64,000 nucleotides of DNA, from positions 35,298,760-35,362,759 of the forward strand of contig CM032127.1 of NCBI GenBank assembly GCA_018894105.1, in the 5' to 3' direction. This document shows, in pieces, positions 47,609 to 59,100 of this stretch (its first letter is position 1; each line of letters opens with the position of its first letter). The translations under genes were made by a program, and so were the position numbers. This stretch comes from Jacaranda mimosifolia (Eukaryota; Streptophyta; Magnoliopsida; Lamiales; Bignoniaceae). The notes under the pieces are model-generated. The model saw only the letters and a list, made by a program, of their open reading frames with translations, did no database searches and had not been told where the DNA came from.

Positions 47609-49836
47609 TGTAGTTAAGTGTAGCACTAGGATCCGATAAATAAAGCACAAAATAGCTAAATTAACTAGGCTACACTTGAAACCATACTTTAAATTTAGAT
47701 TTAGATGAAGGATTGCCTTACTAAAAAATCCAAGGAAAGAAGGAAGAGCACTTCAACACTTGAAAGTTGTCTTCTAGTGCCGCAGCAAGTTCACGGCAAC
47801 AGTTGCCTATTCAAATCACCTCAAAATTGGCTAATATTTGGACACAAGATCACCAATAGTTTGATGAAGATCCAGTAAAAAATTCAACCAAAACAGAAAC
47901 TCAAAAGCCACTCCAGAAATGCCTCCAAAAAGACTAGACTGCAATGAATCTCCAAAAATAAGCAATCCAAGTGTATTGCCTTTAATATGATAGTCCACAC
48001 ACCAATGAAAAATCCAAATCTATCCTATATCAACTAGAAAATCAAGGAGAGATGAACAAGGATGAAGGCTGAATTTAGGAGGAGCGAGAGGTGAAGAAAA
48101 TGTGAAGCCACAACACATGAGAGAATCACAAAATTGGAGGGAAAAATGGAATCTAACTTTTAGATCTAGATTTTTCCAACTTAGCTCTTAAGTGGCCGGC
48201 CACTTTATATGTATATTCAGAGAGAGAAAGGTGTGATGCTAGTTGTCATCACACCTCCCATGAGGTGCCACCTAAGCAAGCAAGTTTCATGTGAAATCAT
48301 ATTTCACTTGCATTTGAATTTCATTGGGAATCTTCATTTCATCTCATGAAATATCATCCAAATGAAATGAACTCTTTCATTTAGAATTTCTCTCCAAAAT
48401 AATTCTTCATATTAATTAAATTAACACCTTAATTTAATTAATTAGCCTTGACTTAACTCTTTAAGTCAATTAGTTTAACTCTTTAAGGTAGAAGGTGTTA
48501 ACTTAATTCCTTAAGTTAACTTGACCAATTGATAGTCATGTGGCACTAATTAAATTAACTCCTTAATTTAATTGATCTAATTTAACTCCTTAAATTATTT
48601 AAATCAATCTAAGAATTAAATTAATCAAGCTAACATGGCCAAAAAAATTGTGTCAACTATTTCCCTCCAAAATCGGTCAAGATGGAATTTCTCTAACTCT
48701 TAGAAAATTCCCATAATCAAGTAGGATTTTCAATTGGCTTTAATGTGTGACCCATTAGGTTCTACCATTCATTGGACATGGGCTCACAACTCTTGTGACT
48801 TTTGAATATCAAAATATTCACATTAGTTTTAAACTCCTTTAAACTAATGACTCAATTTAATTAATCTTCATCAATTGAAGAGTATCCAATCTCCGTGGTC
48901 GATGTCCAACCTCATGCCCATGGAGCCCAACTAATTAGCTGAATGAATATGTTGTTGGAAAACCATTCTAGCTCTACGCTTACCATGCAAATACAGTCAA
49001 TTCGTCTCTTATTTCCCAAAAGAGGCTTGGGGAAAGATATTTGTCGGCTTCCTAATTGCCTCAATACTATGTTTCTATTCCCAATGTTCAATTAAGACTG
49101 ATGACCTCATCTTTGGAAAACTCTTTTTCCAAATTGTCATATTGCCTTGTGCAAAGATTTCTTGGAATCGATCATTATAAAATATATAGGAGATGCACCA
49201 CCCTTGACAACGATGAAGAGTCGTATCCCATCTTGAATCTTACAAACCTCTATGTCTAAGTAGATCATATCCAAGCTCAATCTGAAAGACCCACAAAGTG
49301 GTCAAGAAAGAGTCAAAGCATGAGGACCTGAACATAAGTTTACCATGGATTCTCAAGTCATATGACTAATTATATGCACTAGCGTAAGTTGGAGAACTTG
49401 TCACTACCGTCTTGCTACTACGACTATCTAGTGGATTCTTCGGCGGGCCTTCAGTGAACTTCTTCTCTAACAAGCACCCACTAACATGTACCCATGTCTT
49501 ATATGGCTTTCTCATGAAATGGAGCAATATCTAATCCTTGGATATATGCATTGTTAGCGAAGGTCTATCTGAATTTTAAATACCCTGTCTCATAAGATTC
49601 TACAACTTGGAAGATTTAATATCATGACCATGTAGGACTTGTTTCATGATCATCACCTAGTGCATAACCAAGTCGCATAGTTTTGTGTGATATAAGGGCT
49701 TCAACCAAATGCTAGTGAAGTATAATAAGCATAAGATGAAGATAGCTATTTATAACGAATATTATTCAATCAAAATTCTATCACAAGTGAAATATTTACA
49801 TGCCAATCTAATTGGCTACGGGGCACTATTCCAACA
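47609..49836 (-). mobile_element. 5' LTR of minus-strand copia element C/E
   Basis: A 2,228-bp reverse LTR from tgtagttaagtgtagcactagg to ...ggggcactattccaaca. Its 3'-terminal sequence (with ataaagcacaaaatagctaaattaac) is shared only with the LTR at 29732, which supports pairing those two as one element. Right flank acatg. Confidence 0.85.
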
Positions 49837-52130
49837 ACATGATCATATGACCATGGCATATTAGTCCTAGGACTCATTTAGTCATGATATGTTCGATGGT
49901 TTCCAATGGTGGTGTCGAGAGAATTCATTTGGCTCATGCATAAATGATTTATACTACTACAAATGAGAGCGCACGTGGTTAAATGTGAGTATTTGAGTTC
50001 CCAACCATTTCAACATGTACTATCACAACCATTTCTTTAACAAAACATATTTTGGTCACGTTGGTATGTCTTATGTGTTGTTCCATGCATCGAATTAAGC
50101 CTCATCTCGGCTGTTGGAAAACCAAGTATAGAAACATGAATAATAGGTACACAATATTTTCATATTAAGTACATAAATGTAATTCTAACGTACATAAATG
50201 CCAATACTATGTACTCTTTTTTGGATTTTCGGTATCATTCTCTGCACATAAGGCATCAAGTTCAATGCGGCCTAATCTGGCCATTGCATGATCATAAGAT
50301 CATGGCGTATTACTCCTAGGACTCATATTGTAATGATAGGTTCAGTGGTTTCCAATGATAGTGTTGGGAGGATTCATTTGGCTCATACATCAATGGTTTA
50401 TACTACTTTGAATGAGTTCGCATGTAGGTATTTGAGTTCCCAGCCATTTCAACACGTACTATCACATGTATTTCTTCAACAAACCACAGTTTTATCGTGT
50501 TAAGGTGTCGTATGTGTTATTCCATGCATTGAATTGAGCTTCATCTCGGCCTACAAAAAACCAAGTATAGAAACATGAATAATAGGTACACAACATTGGC
50601 AAATTAAATACGTAAATGTAGCTCTGGAGTATATAAATTCCAATATTGAGTACTTTTTTTAAAATTTTTGGTTTTATTCTTGGCACATAAGGCATCGAGT
50701 TCAATTTGGTTTAATTTGGCAATTGCATGATCATAAGACCATAGCGTATTAGTCCTAGGACTCATACAATCATGATAGGTTCAGTAGTTTCCAATGGTGG
50801 TGTCGGGAGGATTCATTTGGTTCATACATCAATGGTTTGTACTACTATGAATGTGAGCACAATTGGTTGGATATCGGTGTTTGAGTTCCTAACCATTTCA
50901 ACACATAATATCATGACTATTTCTTCAACAAACCACAGTTGTCGCGTTAGGGTGTCTTATATGTTGTTTCACGCATCGAATTAAGACTCACCTCGGCCTT
51001 TGAAAAGCAAGTATAGAAACATGCATAATAGGTATACAACATTTGTAAATTAAGTACATAAATGTAGTTCTGGAATACATAAATGCCAAAACTAGTTACC
51101 TTTTTGCGAATTTTCAGTATTATTCTTAGCACATAAGGTATTGAGTTCAATTTGGCCTAATCTAGCCATTGCATGATCATAAGACCATGATGTATTAATC
51201 CTGGGATTCATGTGGTCATGATAGGTTCCCTGGTTTTTGATGGTAGTGTCAGGAGGATTTATTTGGCTTATGCACTAATGGTTTATACTACTATGAATAA
51301 GAGCATAAGTGGTTGGATGTGGGTGTTTGAGTTTCCAACCATTTCAACACATACTATGACGACCATTTCTTCAACAAACCACGATTTTGTTGCGTTAGAG
51401 TGTCTTATGTGTTGTTTAACGCATCGAATTGAGCCTCAACTAAGCCTTTGGAAAAGCAAGTACAGGAACACACATATTAGGTACACAACATTTGTAAATT
51501 AAGCACATAAATACAGTTCTAGAGTACATAAATGCCAATACTTGGTTTTTTTTTTTTTGGATTTTTGGTGTCATTCTTAGCACATAATAGATCGAGTTCA
51601 ATTTCCCTTAATTTGACCATTAAATGATCAATAAGACCATGGCGTATCATTTTCAACACATTAGGGATTTATAGTACCATGCATGAATGGTGCTCGCAAT
51701 ACTATGAATGAGAGCGTGGAGGTGGTTCGATACAGGTGTTTGTGCTCCAAACCATTTCAACACATGCATATCTAAACCATTTCTTCAACAAACCATGATT
51801 TTGTCTTTTTAGGGTCACTTATTTTTTGTTCCACGTATCGAATTGAGCCTCATCTTGGCCTTTGGAAAAGAAAGTATTGAAACACACTTATTAAGTACAC
51901 AACCTATACATATTAAATACATAAATGCCAATACTAGGTACTTTTTCAAAAATTATCGGTATCATTCTCAGCACATTAGAGATTTTCGGTATGATGCATG
52001 AATAATTTTATACTACTATGAATGAGAGCGCAAGTAGTTAGATGTGGGTGTTTGTTACAAACTATTTCAACACGTGTGTATCCAAACTATTTTCATGAAG
52101 AAAATATGATTTTATGATTTGGGTATAGTC
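49837..52130. repeat. About 445-bp tandem repeat units, right part of array
   Basis: The landmark gcacat(a/t) occurs at 50244, 50683, 51129, 51580 and 51971, giving periods of 439, 446, 451 and 391 bp. Units share gccattgcatgatcataagacc, ggttcagtggtttcc, gtgtcgggaggattcatttgg, atttcttcaacaaacca and agtacataaatg. Each unit holds about four GTAC words (agtacataaatg twice, ggtacaca, ggtac/gtactttt). Minus-strand frames of 60-70 codons recur in several units but break at different places. Confidence 0.85.
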
Positions 52131-52554
52131 TTATATGTAGTCTTATCTCCACAATAGCTAAAAATACAAATCTACGCCAAACAACAAATCTTGGTATAAT
52201 ATAATAATATCTAAAAATCTTCATATATTATAATATATGCAATAACAAACAATCCAACAAAAGTTCAACATATATTAGTACATAAAAGTCCAAACAATTT
52301 GAATCTAACATGTCTTTCTAAAAGCAAAACTTAGTAGTTGTCATTGGTCCTTGAAAATCATGTAATCCTTCTTTCATTGATTGTATCCCCTCCATGCACC
52401 CTCTTCCAATGGATTTATCATAAAAAGCAAGATATTAGTCACAAAGTAATGATAAGAAGGTATATCAAGTATACATATACGACAAAAGCGTAAACAAATA
52501 CATCATTTAGGTCAAGCTAATCTAGCTAGTGGTAACTTCTTTGCATGTACGCGA
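52131..52554. other. MULE-1 interior spacer
   Basis: AT-rich, no sustained frame and no repeat. Nothing recognised. Confidence 0.45.
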
Positions 52555-52970
52555 TAAGTACTCAAATAAACAAATCCAATATTTGACATATAAGATATAA
52601 GTACTAAAATGAACAATTTCAGTATTCAACAAGGTAGAACTAGGTACTGAAATGAATAATTTCAGTATTTAATATAGAAGAGCTAAGTACTGGAATAACC
52701 AAATATATTTTTTAAAGTAGAAGACCTAAGCAGTGAAAAATCGACAAATTCAGTATTTAACATAGAACAACTAAGTATTGAAATGAACGAATTCAGTACT
52801 TTACATAGAACAGCTTAGTACTGAAATAGCCTAATCCAATATTTTATATAAGAGAGCAAGTACTAAAAAAAGAAAAGCTAAGTACTAAAATGCATATATT
52901 CAGTATTGAACATCAAAGAGCGAAGTACTGAATTTAACAAATTCGATATTTAACATAAAAAAACAGAGTA
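52555..52970 (-). repeat. 43-bp tandem array with internal dyad
   Basis: The word gta(c/t)t marks units at 52558, 52601, 52644, 52687, 52730, 52775, 52818, 52860, 52882 and 52925. The period is 43 bp, with one half-length unit. The best units carry a perfect 9-bp dyad, tactgaaat-N5-atttcagta (52602-52624 and 52645-52667). Read on the minus strand, it lies about 90 bp downstream of the MULE-1 N-terminal exon. Confidence 0.88.
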
Positions 52971-53059
52971 ATAATAATGCAAAGAGGTATCACTTGTGAC
53001 ATGGAAGCATGCTAAATAATAAATGTAGTACAAAATTAAAGATATTAAGTATTTACATG

Positions 53060-53360
53060 CTCATATAGCTACTATGCCTTCCTCGTCCACTATCTTTACT
53101 TTTCTGCACAACCATCATGTCAACTAAGGTCATCTTTTAAGCATAAATGTAGGCGAATCATATTGGACACATCATTGTTAGCATTCAAAGTTACATTTTT
53201 TTGTATGGAATTGATGACAAATTTCACACCATTTTTTCTCAAGTTTGAAACACAACTCCATTAGAATCATGCTATTAAAAATGAATATGATATAGAGTTC
53301 TCCATTGTACAAACAACTTCATAACAGTTGAACTTGAGGTTCTTCCACACTATTCAACAT
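53060..53360 (-). pseudogene. MULE-1 transposase N-terminal exon relic
   Basis: From ATG at 53360 the minus strand reads MLNSVEEPQVQLL, a stop, then SCLYNGELYI, NSMILMELCFKLEKKWCEI and, after one frameshift, NVTLNANNDVSNMIRLHL and CLKDD. This follows the MULE-2 exon at 55839 residue by residue: SC.Y...LYI, SM.LM.....L..KW.EI, V.L...NDV.NM..LHL.LK. That region is the PB1-like N-terminal part common to plant MuDR-type transposases. At least one stop and one frameshift make it non-functional. The catalytic part of this copy was not found between 24 and 53 kb. Confidence 0.8.
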
Positions 53361-53599
53361 TTTTTCAGGCTTAAAAAAAAGAAAACTAGTGCTACGAAAG
53401 AGTAAAATGATGCTTTACCATGTGAAAATAGAGAAAAAAACTTTTTTCTTTCTGCTAGGATATTGTAGGCTATTACAAGAAAAAAAAAATGGAGGCCTAT
53501 ATTTCGACAGGAGTAAAACATAAAATAGAAGACAAAGAGAGAGAGAAAGAGATGAGCTGGGAACTGATTCATGTTTAGGAATTTTAAAAAAAAAGGGGG

Positions 53600-53743
53600 G
53601 GAGGGGTAAAATGAGGGTATTTTTGTCAATTTAGATAATTGAAGAGTTAATTCAAAATTAAAACTTGAGATTATAAAAAAGTGATGAGTGAGAATTGAAT
53701 TCAAAAGTGAAAGTAAGTTTGAAGATTTTTAAATAAAATGTCC
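53600..53743 (-). repeat. Right terminal inverted repeat of MULE-1
   Basis: Reverse complement of the 24133-24290 block. It lies about 240 bp outside the N-terminal exon. Confidence 0.55.
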
Positions 53744-54060
53744 CAAATTCAGTGGTTGGTTATAGACCTCATTATTTTTTGCATCTGGCACTAGGTTGGC
53801 CGGTCGTGGGCCAGTTGAGTTTGGGTTACGAATGTTGACCGTTTGGTTGTACTGTTGTTGTATAGAAAACGTGTGAAAACAGACGCTGTCCTGTCCTACA
53901 CCTTTTAGTAGGATGCGACAAATAATTGACAGCAACGTCATAAATTGTCGGTTTCAATTAATTTACTTACAAGATTCTTTTGACAAATACAAAAAAATTA
54001 ATAGATACGATTTATTACATGAGTTTAGCTACTTAGAAAAAATACAAAAAAGAATTATGA

Positions 54061-54345
54061 GAATGTTTGGTTATGTTTTCTATTTTCCTTCAAAATGCAT
54101 ATTTTTTTAATATATATACATATATATATTATATATATTTTATTATTATTGTAATATTAAAAAAATTACTCAATTTTATTTTCACCTTAAAAATTTAATA
54201 AAAAAATATTGATTTGACTGTTACAATAAAAAATATCTCCATTAAAATATAAACAAATATATCAAAAAACAACTTTGGCATTTTTCAATAATTTATTATC
54301 TCAAAACACATAATAAAATCACACAAAAAACATAACCAAACATTC
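54061..54345. mobile_element. MITE with perfect 19-bp terminal inverted repeats
   Basis: gaatgtttggttatgtttt at 54061-54079 is repeated exactly in reverse complement at 54327-54345. The 285-bp element is AT-rich and non-coding. aaagaatta.ga lies just left (about 54048-54059) and again at 54362-54373, beyond a short tail (cccattctttttcttc). If this is the target duplication, the right end extends to about 54360. Confidence 0.75.
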
Positions 54346-55439
54346 CCATTCTTTTTCTTCAAAAGAATTAGGAGTCTGATTTATTCCTATCTATTACATA
54401 TATAACAATAATAATGAAATGTAAATGTTTACTGTAGCAAGTGGATGTAGTACTATACATTTCATATTTGTAGTTATACGATTTGGCTCTACACAGAGGC
54501 ATTAGGCACATGTTTTAATTATTCTGTTGCTTTCAGAAACTATATATTGCGACATTTTTGTCACACAAATTAGGAAAACAACTTTGACAAAAAATCCACA
54601 CACAAACATGTGGACGGAAACATGCAGACGGACCACTCTATGCCTTACATTTTGAAGATATCTAAATAACAATGAATTAATGGTCCATACAATACAGCTT
54701 CACCACTTTTTTTTTTTTAAGGAAAATTATTATTTAATTGTTATTTTACGTACCATGGAACTTTTGCCAGGACGATACTTCAATAAAGGTTCAGCTCATA
54801 AGCTTGTATAATTAAAGAGATTAAAAATAAAACTCATTTCTTAAAATAAACAAATTGTGAATTTATCGCTTTTGTAGTGTAGGAGTTTCAACCTCATCAT
54901 GTCTTAAAAAATTATTGCGTCGGCTATCCTTGTAATTTTTGTTCCACCGAAAAAATGTTTTTTTTTTTTTTACCTCTTTGGATAAAAAATGGACTCTTTG
55001 GCTTTATAAGTTTTTAATTAAATGATGTTTTCTTTTTTAGCACCTTACGTTATTTACTTTTACTGAGAGAAGGGTTAGAGGAAGTTTGGGTCACTTTCTT
55101 CCAAATATCTTAAAACATGTTTGGTGAGAACTTAAATAATGTCTCAAAGTATTTAAGATTGTTTTTTTTTTTTAAAAAATGATCTGACTCCTACAATAAA
55201 ATATTAGAGACTTATATTCTCTTTTAAAAAAAATAAAATTTCTAACTTATTTTTTAAGTTTTTAAAAGAAAGTTCTATATTTTTAATTTATCAAGTTATT
55301 TTTATTATTACTAATATTTTATAAGTTTTAAAATTTTATTATATTCAAACACTTTAATAACTTATTTTTTTAAAATAAGATTTAGAATCTTATAAAATTC
55401 AAAAATATTTTATAAAATCTTTTAAATAAGTTTAGTTAA
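54346..55439. other. AT-rich spacer between the two MULEs
   Basis: Poly-T and A-rich runs (54706, 54955, 55164), no sustained frame. The 55130-55440 part is nearly pure A/T with possible self-complementarity, but I cannot define an element. Confidence 0.45.
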
Positions 55440-55640
55440 GGGGCACTTATTTAAAAGTACCAAAAACATTTTCAAATTTTGTGATCAGTCCCCACTTGAA
55501 TTTTGTTAGAAGAAACTCCCTAGTTTTGTTAAAATTTTAAAGATCACTCCCTACTAACATGATTTGACAAAAATGCCTTTAAGTATAATATTTTTCATTC
55601 ATTTTTTCTCACTTCTTCTTCATTCGGACAAGCAAACAGT
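55440..55640 (+). repeat. Terminal-repeat-like stretch of MULE-2
   Basis: The block with cagtccccacttgaattt, cactccctactaac and ttgacaaaaatgcc sits about 250 bp upstream of the N-terminal exon. MULE-1 has ttgacaaaaatacc in its right terminal repeat in the same relation to its exon. The outer boundary is uncertain (aggggcac at about 55439 is one candidate). Confidence 0.45.
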
Positions 55641-55838
55641 AAACCCTATCATACGCTCATTACCAGAAACATAAAGAACAGAAAAAATGCAACAAGCTCC
55701 ACGGTGGGAACGAGAATAACATCAGAGCCAAAAACCACAAACCCAACAACTGCATTGTCTTTTTCTCTTTTTATTTTCATCATTTTCGAGTTTCATCTTC
55801 TTCTCAATTTCTTCTCAGTTTCTTATATTTTTCCGACA

Positions 55839-56123
55839 ATGTCAATCAGTAGTGAAGTAAGCGTGTTCAATCAAGTGTTGGGGAGTTGCCGCTACAAAGA
55901 CCAGCTCTATATAATGTCAATTAAGGATAGTATGACCTTAATGGATATGTACATTAATCTTGCAAGAAAATGGAGTGAAATCGACGCCGAGTACTTCAGT
56001 TTGCAATATATAGCTCCACATCAAAGATTGTATGTGAGTTTAACTGATGACGACGATGTCATGAATATGGTCTTATTGCATTTGACATTGAAGATGAACA
56101 TTGTTGACATCTTGGTAAACTGA
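55839..56123 (+). pseudogene. MULE-2 transposase N-terminal exon (PB1-like)
   Basis: An uninterrupted 94-codon frame begins MSISSEVSVFNQVLG at 55839. Upstream in-frame codons to 55704 encode a hydrophobic stretch that looks like untranslated sequence, so I prefer the 55839 start. The segment MTLMDMYINLARKWSEI and then TDDDDVMNMVLLHL is typical of the PB1-like N-terminal region of plant MuDR transposases, which usually precedes the zinc-binding and catalytic parts. The frame ends VDILVN, with a plausible donor, TTG|GTAAAC, at 56115. The next transposase exon starts 3.6 kb away at 59749, and phases do not match by one base, so an intermediate exon or another donor may exist. Being intact itself, this exon is the youngest-looking coding piece here. 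The whole gene is broken downstream. Confidence 0.75.
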
Positions 56124-56159
56124 AAAGATGAATCAAGCAGCAGAGAAAAGAAAAGCATT

Positions 56160-59100
56160 GATGTTTTAAGGTAATACTTCTACAAAATCTAAATTGTACT
56201 GCAGTTTGTAAAGTTTTGTACTTGAAGTGTTCTGAAATTGCACTCTGCTTATTTGAAAATCTTTTTGTACTTGGAGCGTTCTACATTATACTTCATTGCA
56301 ATTAACATTGTACTTCATCTCACAAAAATTATACTCTATTATGTAAGTTTTATACTTCAAGTGTTCTACTAATGGATTGTCTAAAATTGTACTGCAACTT
56401 GTAGCGGTTTATACTTGAAGTGTTCCCAAATTGTACGTAATCTATATAAAATTATACTTTCGATTTTCTGAAATTATACTTCATTTTATCAAAACTGTAC
56501 TGAAGTTGCTAGGGTTTTATACTTCAATTGTTCGGAAATTGTACTTCATTTTATACAAATTTGTACTCAAGTTATCTGAAATTGTACTTCATTTCACTAA
56601 AATTGTACTCTATTATTTAAGTTTTATACTTCAAAGTGTTATACTAATTGATTATCCAAAGTTATACTGCTATTGCTAGCGGTTTATACCTGAAGTGTTC
56701 AAAAATTGTACTTCTTTTTATCTAAAATTGTACTTCAATTTTTTGAGATTATACTTTATTTTATAAAATCTTTACTTTATTTATTGAAGATCTATACTTT
56801 TAGTGTTATATTTATCGATTATCCAAAATATACTGCAGTTACTCGGGCTTTATACTTCAAGAGTTTAAAATTGTACTTTACTTTATCTAAAATTGTACTT
56901 TTATTTTCTGAAATTATACTTTCTTTTGTACTTCATTTTACAGAAACCTATACCCTATTCATTGAAGTTCTATACTTCAAGTGTTCCTAAATTGTACTTC
57001 ATTTTATCTAAACTTGTACTTCAATTATCTGAATTTATTATTTGACTTTCAAGTTTTCTACTAATAAATTACCCAATTTGTACTGCAATTGCTAAGGTTT
57101 TATACTTCAAGTGTTCTGAAATTGTTCTTCACTTTATCAAAAATTGTACTTCAGTTTTTTAAAATTATACTTCATTTTATACATCATTTTACTTAAATCT
57201 TTACTCTTGTCATTGAAATTCTATACTTCAGGTGTTTTCAAATTGTACTTCATTTTATCTAAACTTACACTTCAATTATCTGAATCTATTATGTAAGTTT
57301 TATACTTCAAGTGTTCTACTAATTGATTATACAAAATGGTACTGCAATTGCTAAGGATTATACTTCAAGTGTTCTGAAATTGTACTTCTTTTTATATAAA
57401 AGGATACTTCTATTTTCTGAAATTATACTTCATTTTACCTAAAATTGTACTTCTATTTTTTGAAATTATACTTTATTTTATACATAATTTTACCTAAACT
57501 TGTACTCTAGTCGTTGAAGTTCTATACTTCAAGTGTCCGAAATTGTACTTCATTTTATCTGAACTTGTACTTCAATTATCTGAATCTATTATTTAATTTT
57601 GAAGCGTCTACTAATGGATTATCCAAAAAATATACTGCAATAGCTAAGGTTTTATACTTTAGGAGTTCTGAAATTGTACTTCGATTTTCTGAACTTATAC
57701 TTCAATTTTTACATAATTTCACCTAAATATGTATTCTTTTCATTGAATTTCTATACTTCAGGTGTTTTGGAATTATATTTCACTTTGTCTAAAATTGTAC
57801 TTCTATTTTTTGAAATTATACTTCATTTTATACATCATTTTACGTAAACTTGTACTCCATTGATTGAAATTCTATACTTCAAGTGTTCGAAGTTGTACTG
57901 CATTTTATCAGAACTTGTACTTCAATTATCTGAACCTATTATTTAATTTTGAAGCGTCTACTAACGGATTATCCCAAAATTATACTACAATTGCTAAAGT
58001 TTTATACTCAGTTGTTCTGAAATTGTACTTCACTTTATTTAAAATGCTACTTCGATTTTTTGAAATTATACTTCAGTTTTTACATAATTTCACCTAAATC
58101 TATATTCTTTTCAATGAAGTTCTATATTTCAGATATTCTGAAATTGTACTTCTATTTTTTGAAATTATACTTCATTTTATACATCATTTTACCTAAACTT
58201 GTACTCCATTCATTGAAGTTCTATAATTTAAGTATTCGAAATTATATTTCATTTTATCTAAACTTGTACTTCAATTATCTAAACCTATTATTTAATTTTG
58301 AAGCGTCTACTAATGGATTATCCAAAAATTATACTACAATAGCTAAGGTTTTATACTTCAGGTGTTCTGAAATTATATTTCACTTTATCTAAAATTGTAC
58401 TTCGATTTTTTGAACTTATACTTCAGTTTTACATAATTTCACCTAAATCTGTATTCTTTTCATTGAAGTTCTATACTTCAAGTATTCTAAAATTGTACTT
58501 CACTTCTTTTACTTCTGTTTCTTAAAATTATACTTCATTTTATACATCATTTTACCTAAATCTGTACTCTTTTCATTGAAGTTTTGTACTTCAGGTGTTC
58601 GAAGTTGTACTTCATTTTATCAGAACTTGTACTTCAATTATCTAAACCTATTATTTAATTTTGAAGCGTCTACTAACGGATTATCCAAAAATTATCCTGC
58701 AATTGCTAAGGTTTTATACTTAAGTTGTTCTGAAATTGTACTTCACTTTATCTAAAATTATACTTCAATTTTTTGAAATTATACTTCCGTTTTTACATAA
58801 TTTCACCTAAATATGTATTCTTTTCAATGAAGTTCTATACTTCAGATGTTCTGAATTTATGCTTCACTCTGTCTGAAATTGTACTTCTATTTTTTGAAAT
58901 TATACTTCATTTTATACAGCATTGTACCTAAACTTGTATTCCATTCATTAAAGTTCTATACTTCAAGTATCCGAAATTGTACTTCATTTTATCTAAACTT
59001 GTACTTCAATTATCTGAACCTATTATTTAATTTTGAAGCATCTACTAATGGATTATCCAAAAATTATATTGCAATAGCTAAGGTTTTATACTTCAGGTGT

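Larger units (their letters stand above)
24133..53743 (-). mobile_element. MULE-1: old Mutator-like element, split by nested retrotransposons
   Basis: A left block (24150-24290: ccccaaactcaatttcactttt ... actaaaatgccc) and the reverse complement of 53600-53743 (cttcaaacttactttcactttt ... aaaaataccctc) align as degenerate terminal inverted repeats. caaattca lies outside both ends (24125-24132 and 53744-53751) and may be the remnant of a 9-bp target duplication. The N-terminal transposase exon relic lies just inside the right end on the minus strand. Element sequence is 24133-26360 + 29106-29731 + 49837-53743, about 6.8 kb. The rest is later insertions. The TIR boundaries are approximate. Confidence 0.6.

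Noticed and set aside
29389..51150. Recurring 60-70-codon minus-strand frames in several 445-bp units (29389-29604, 50492-50704, 50947-51150)
   Set aside because: Similarity follows from the tandem repeat itself. Frames open and close at different places and no family is recognisable.
52555..52970. CRISPR-like regularly spaced dyad repeats
   Set aside because: Repeats are directly adjacent with no unique spacers, and the context is a plant MULE.
53354..53704. A 116-codon hydrophobic minus-strand frame just upstream of the MULE-1 exon
   Set aside because: Low-complexity Phe/Leu/Ser composition from T-rich untranslated sequence. It overlaps the 5' flank of the transposase exon and the terminal repeat.
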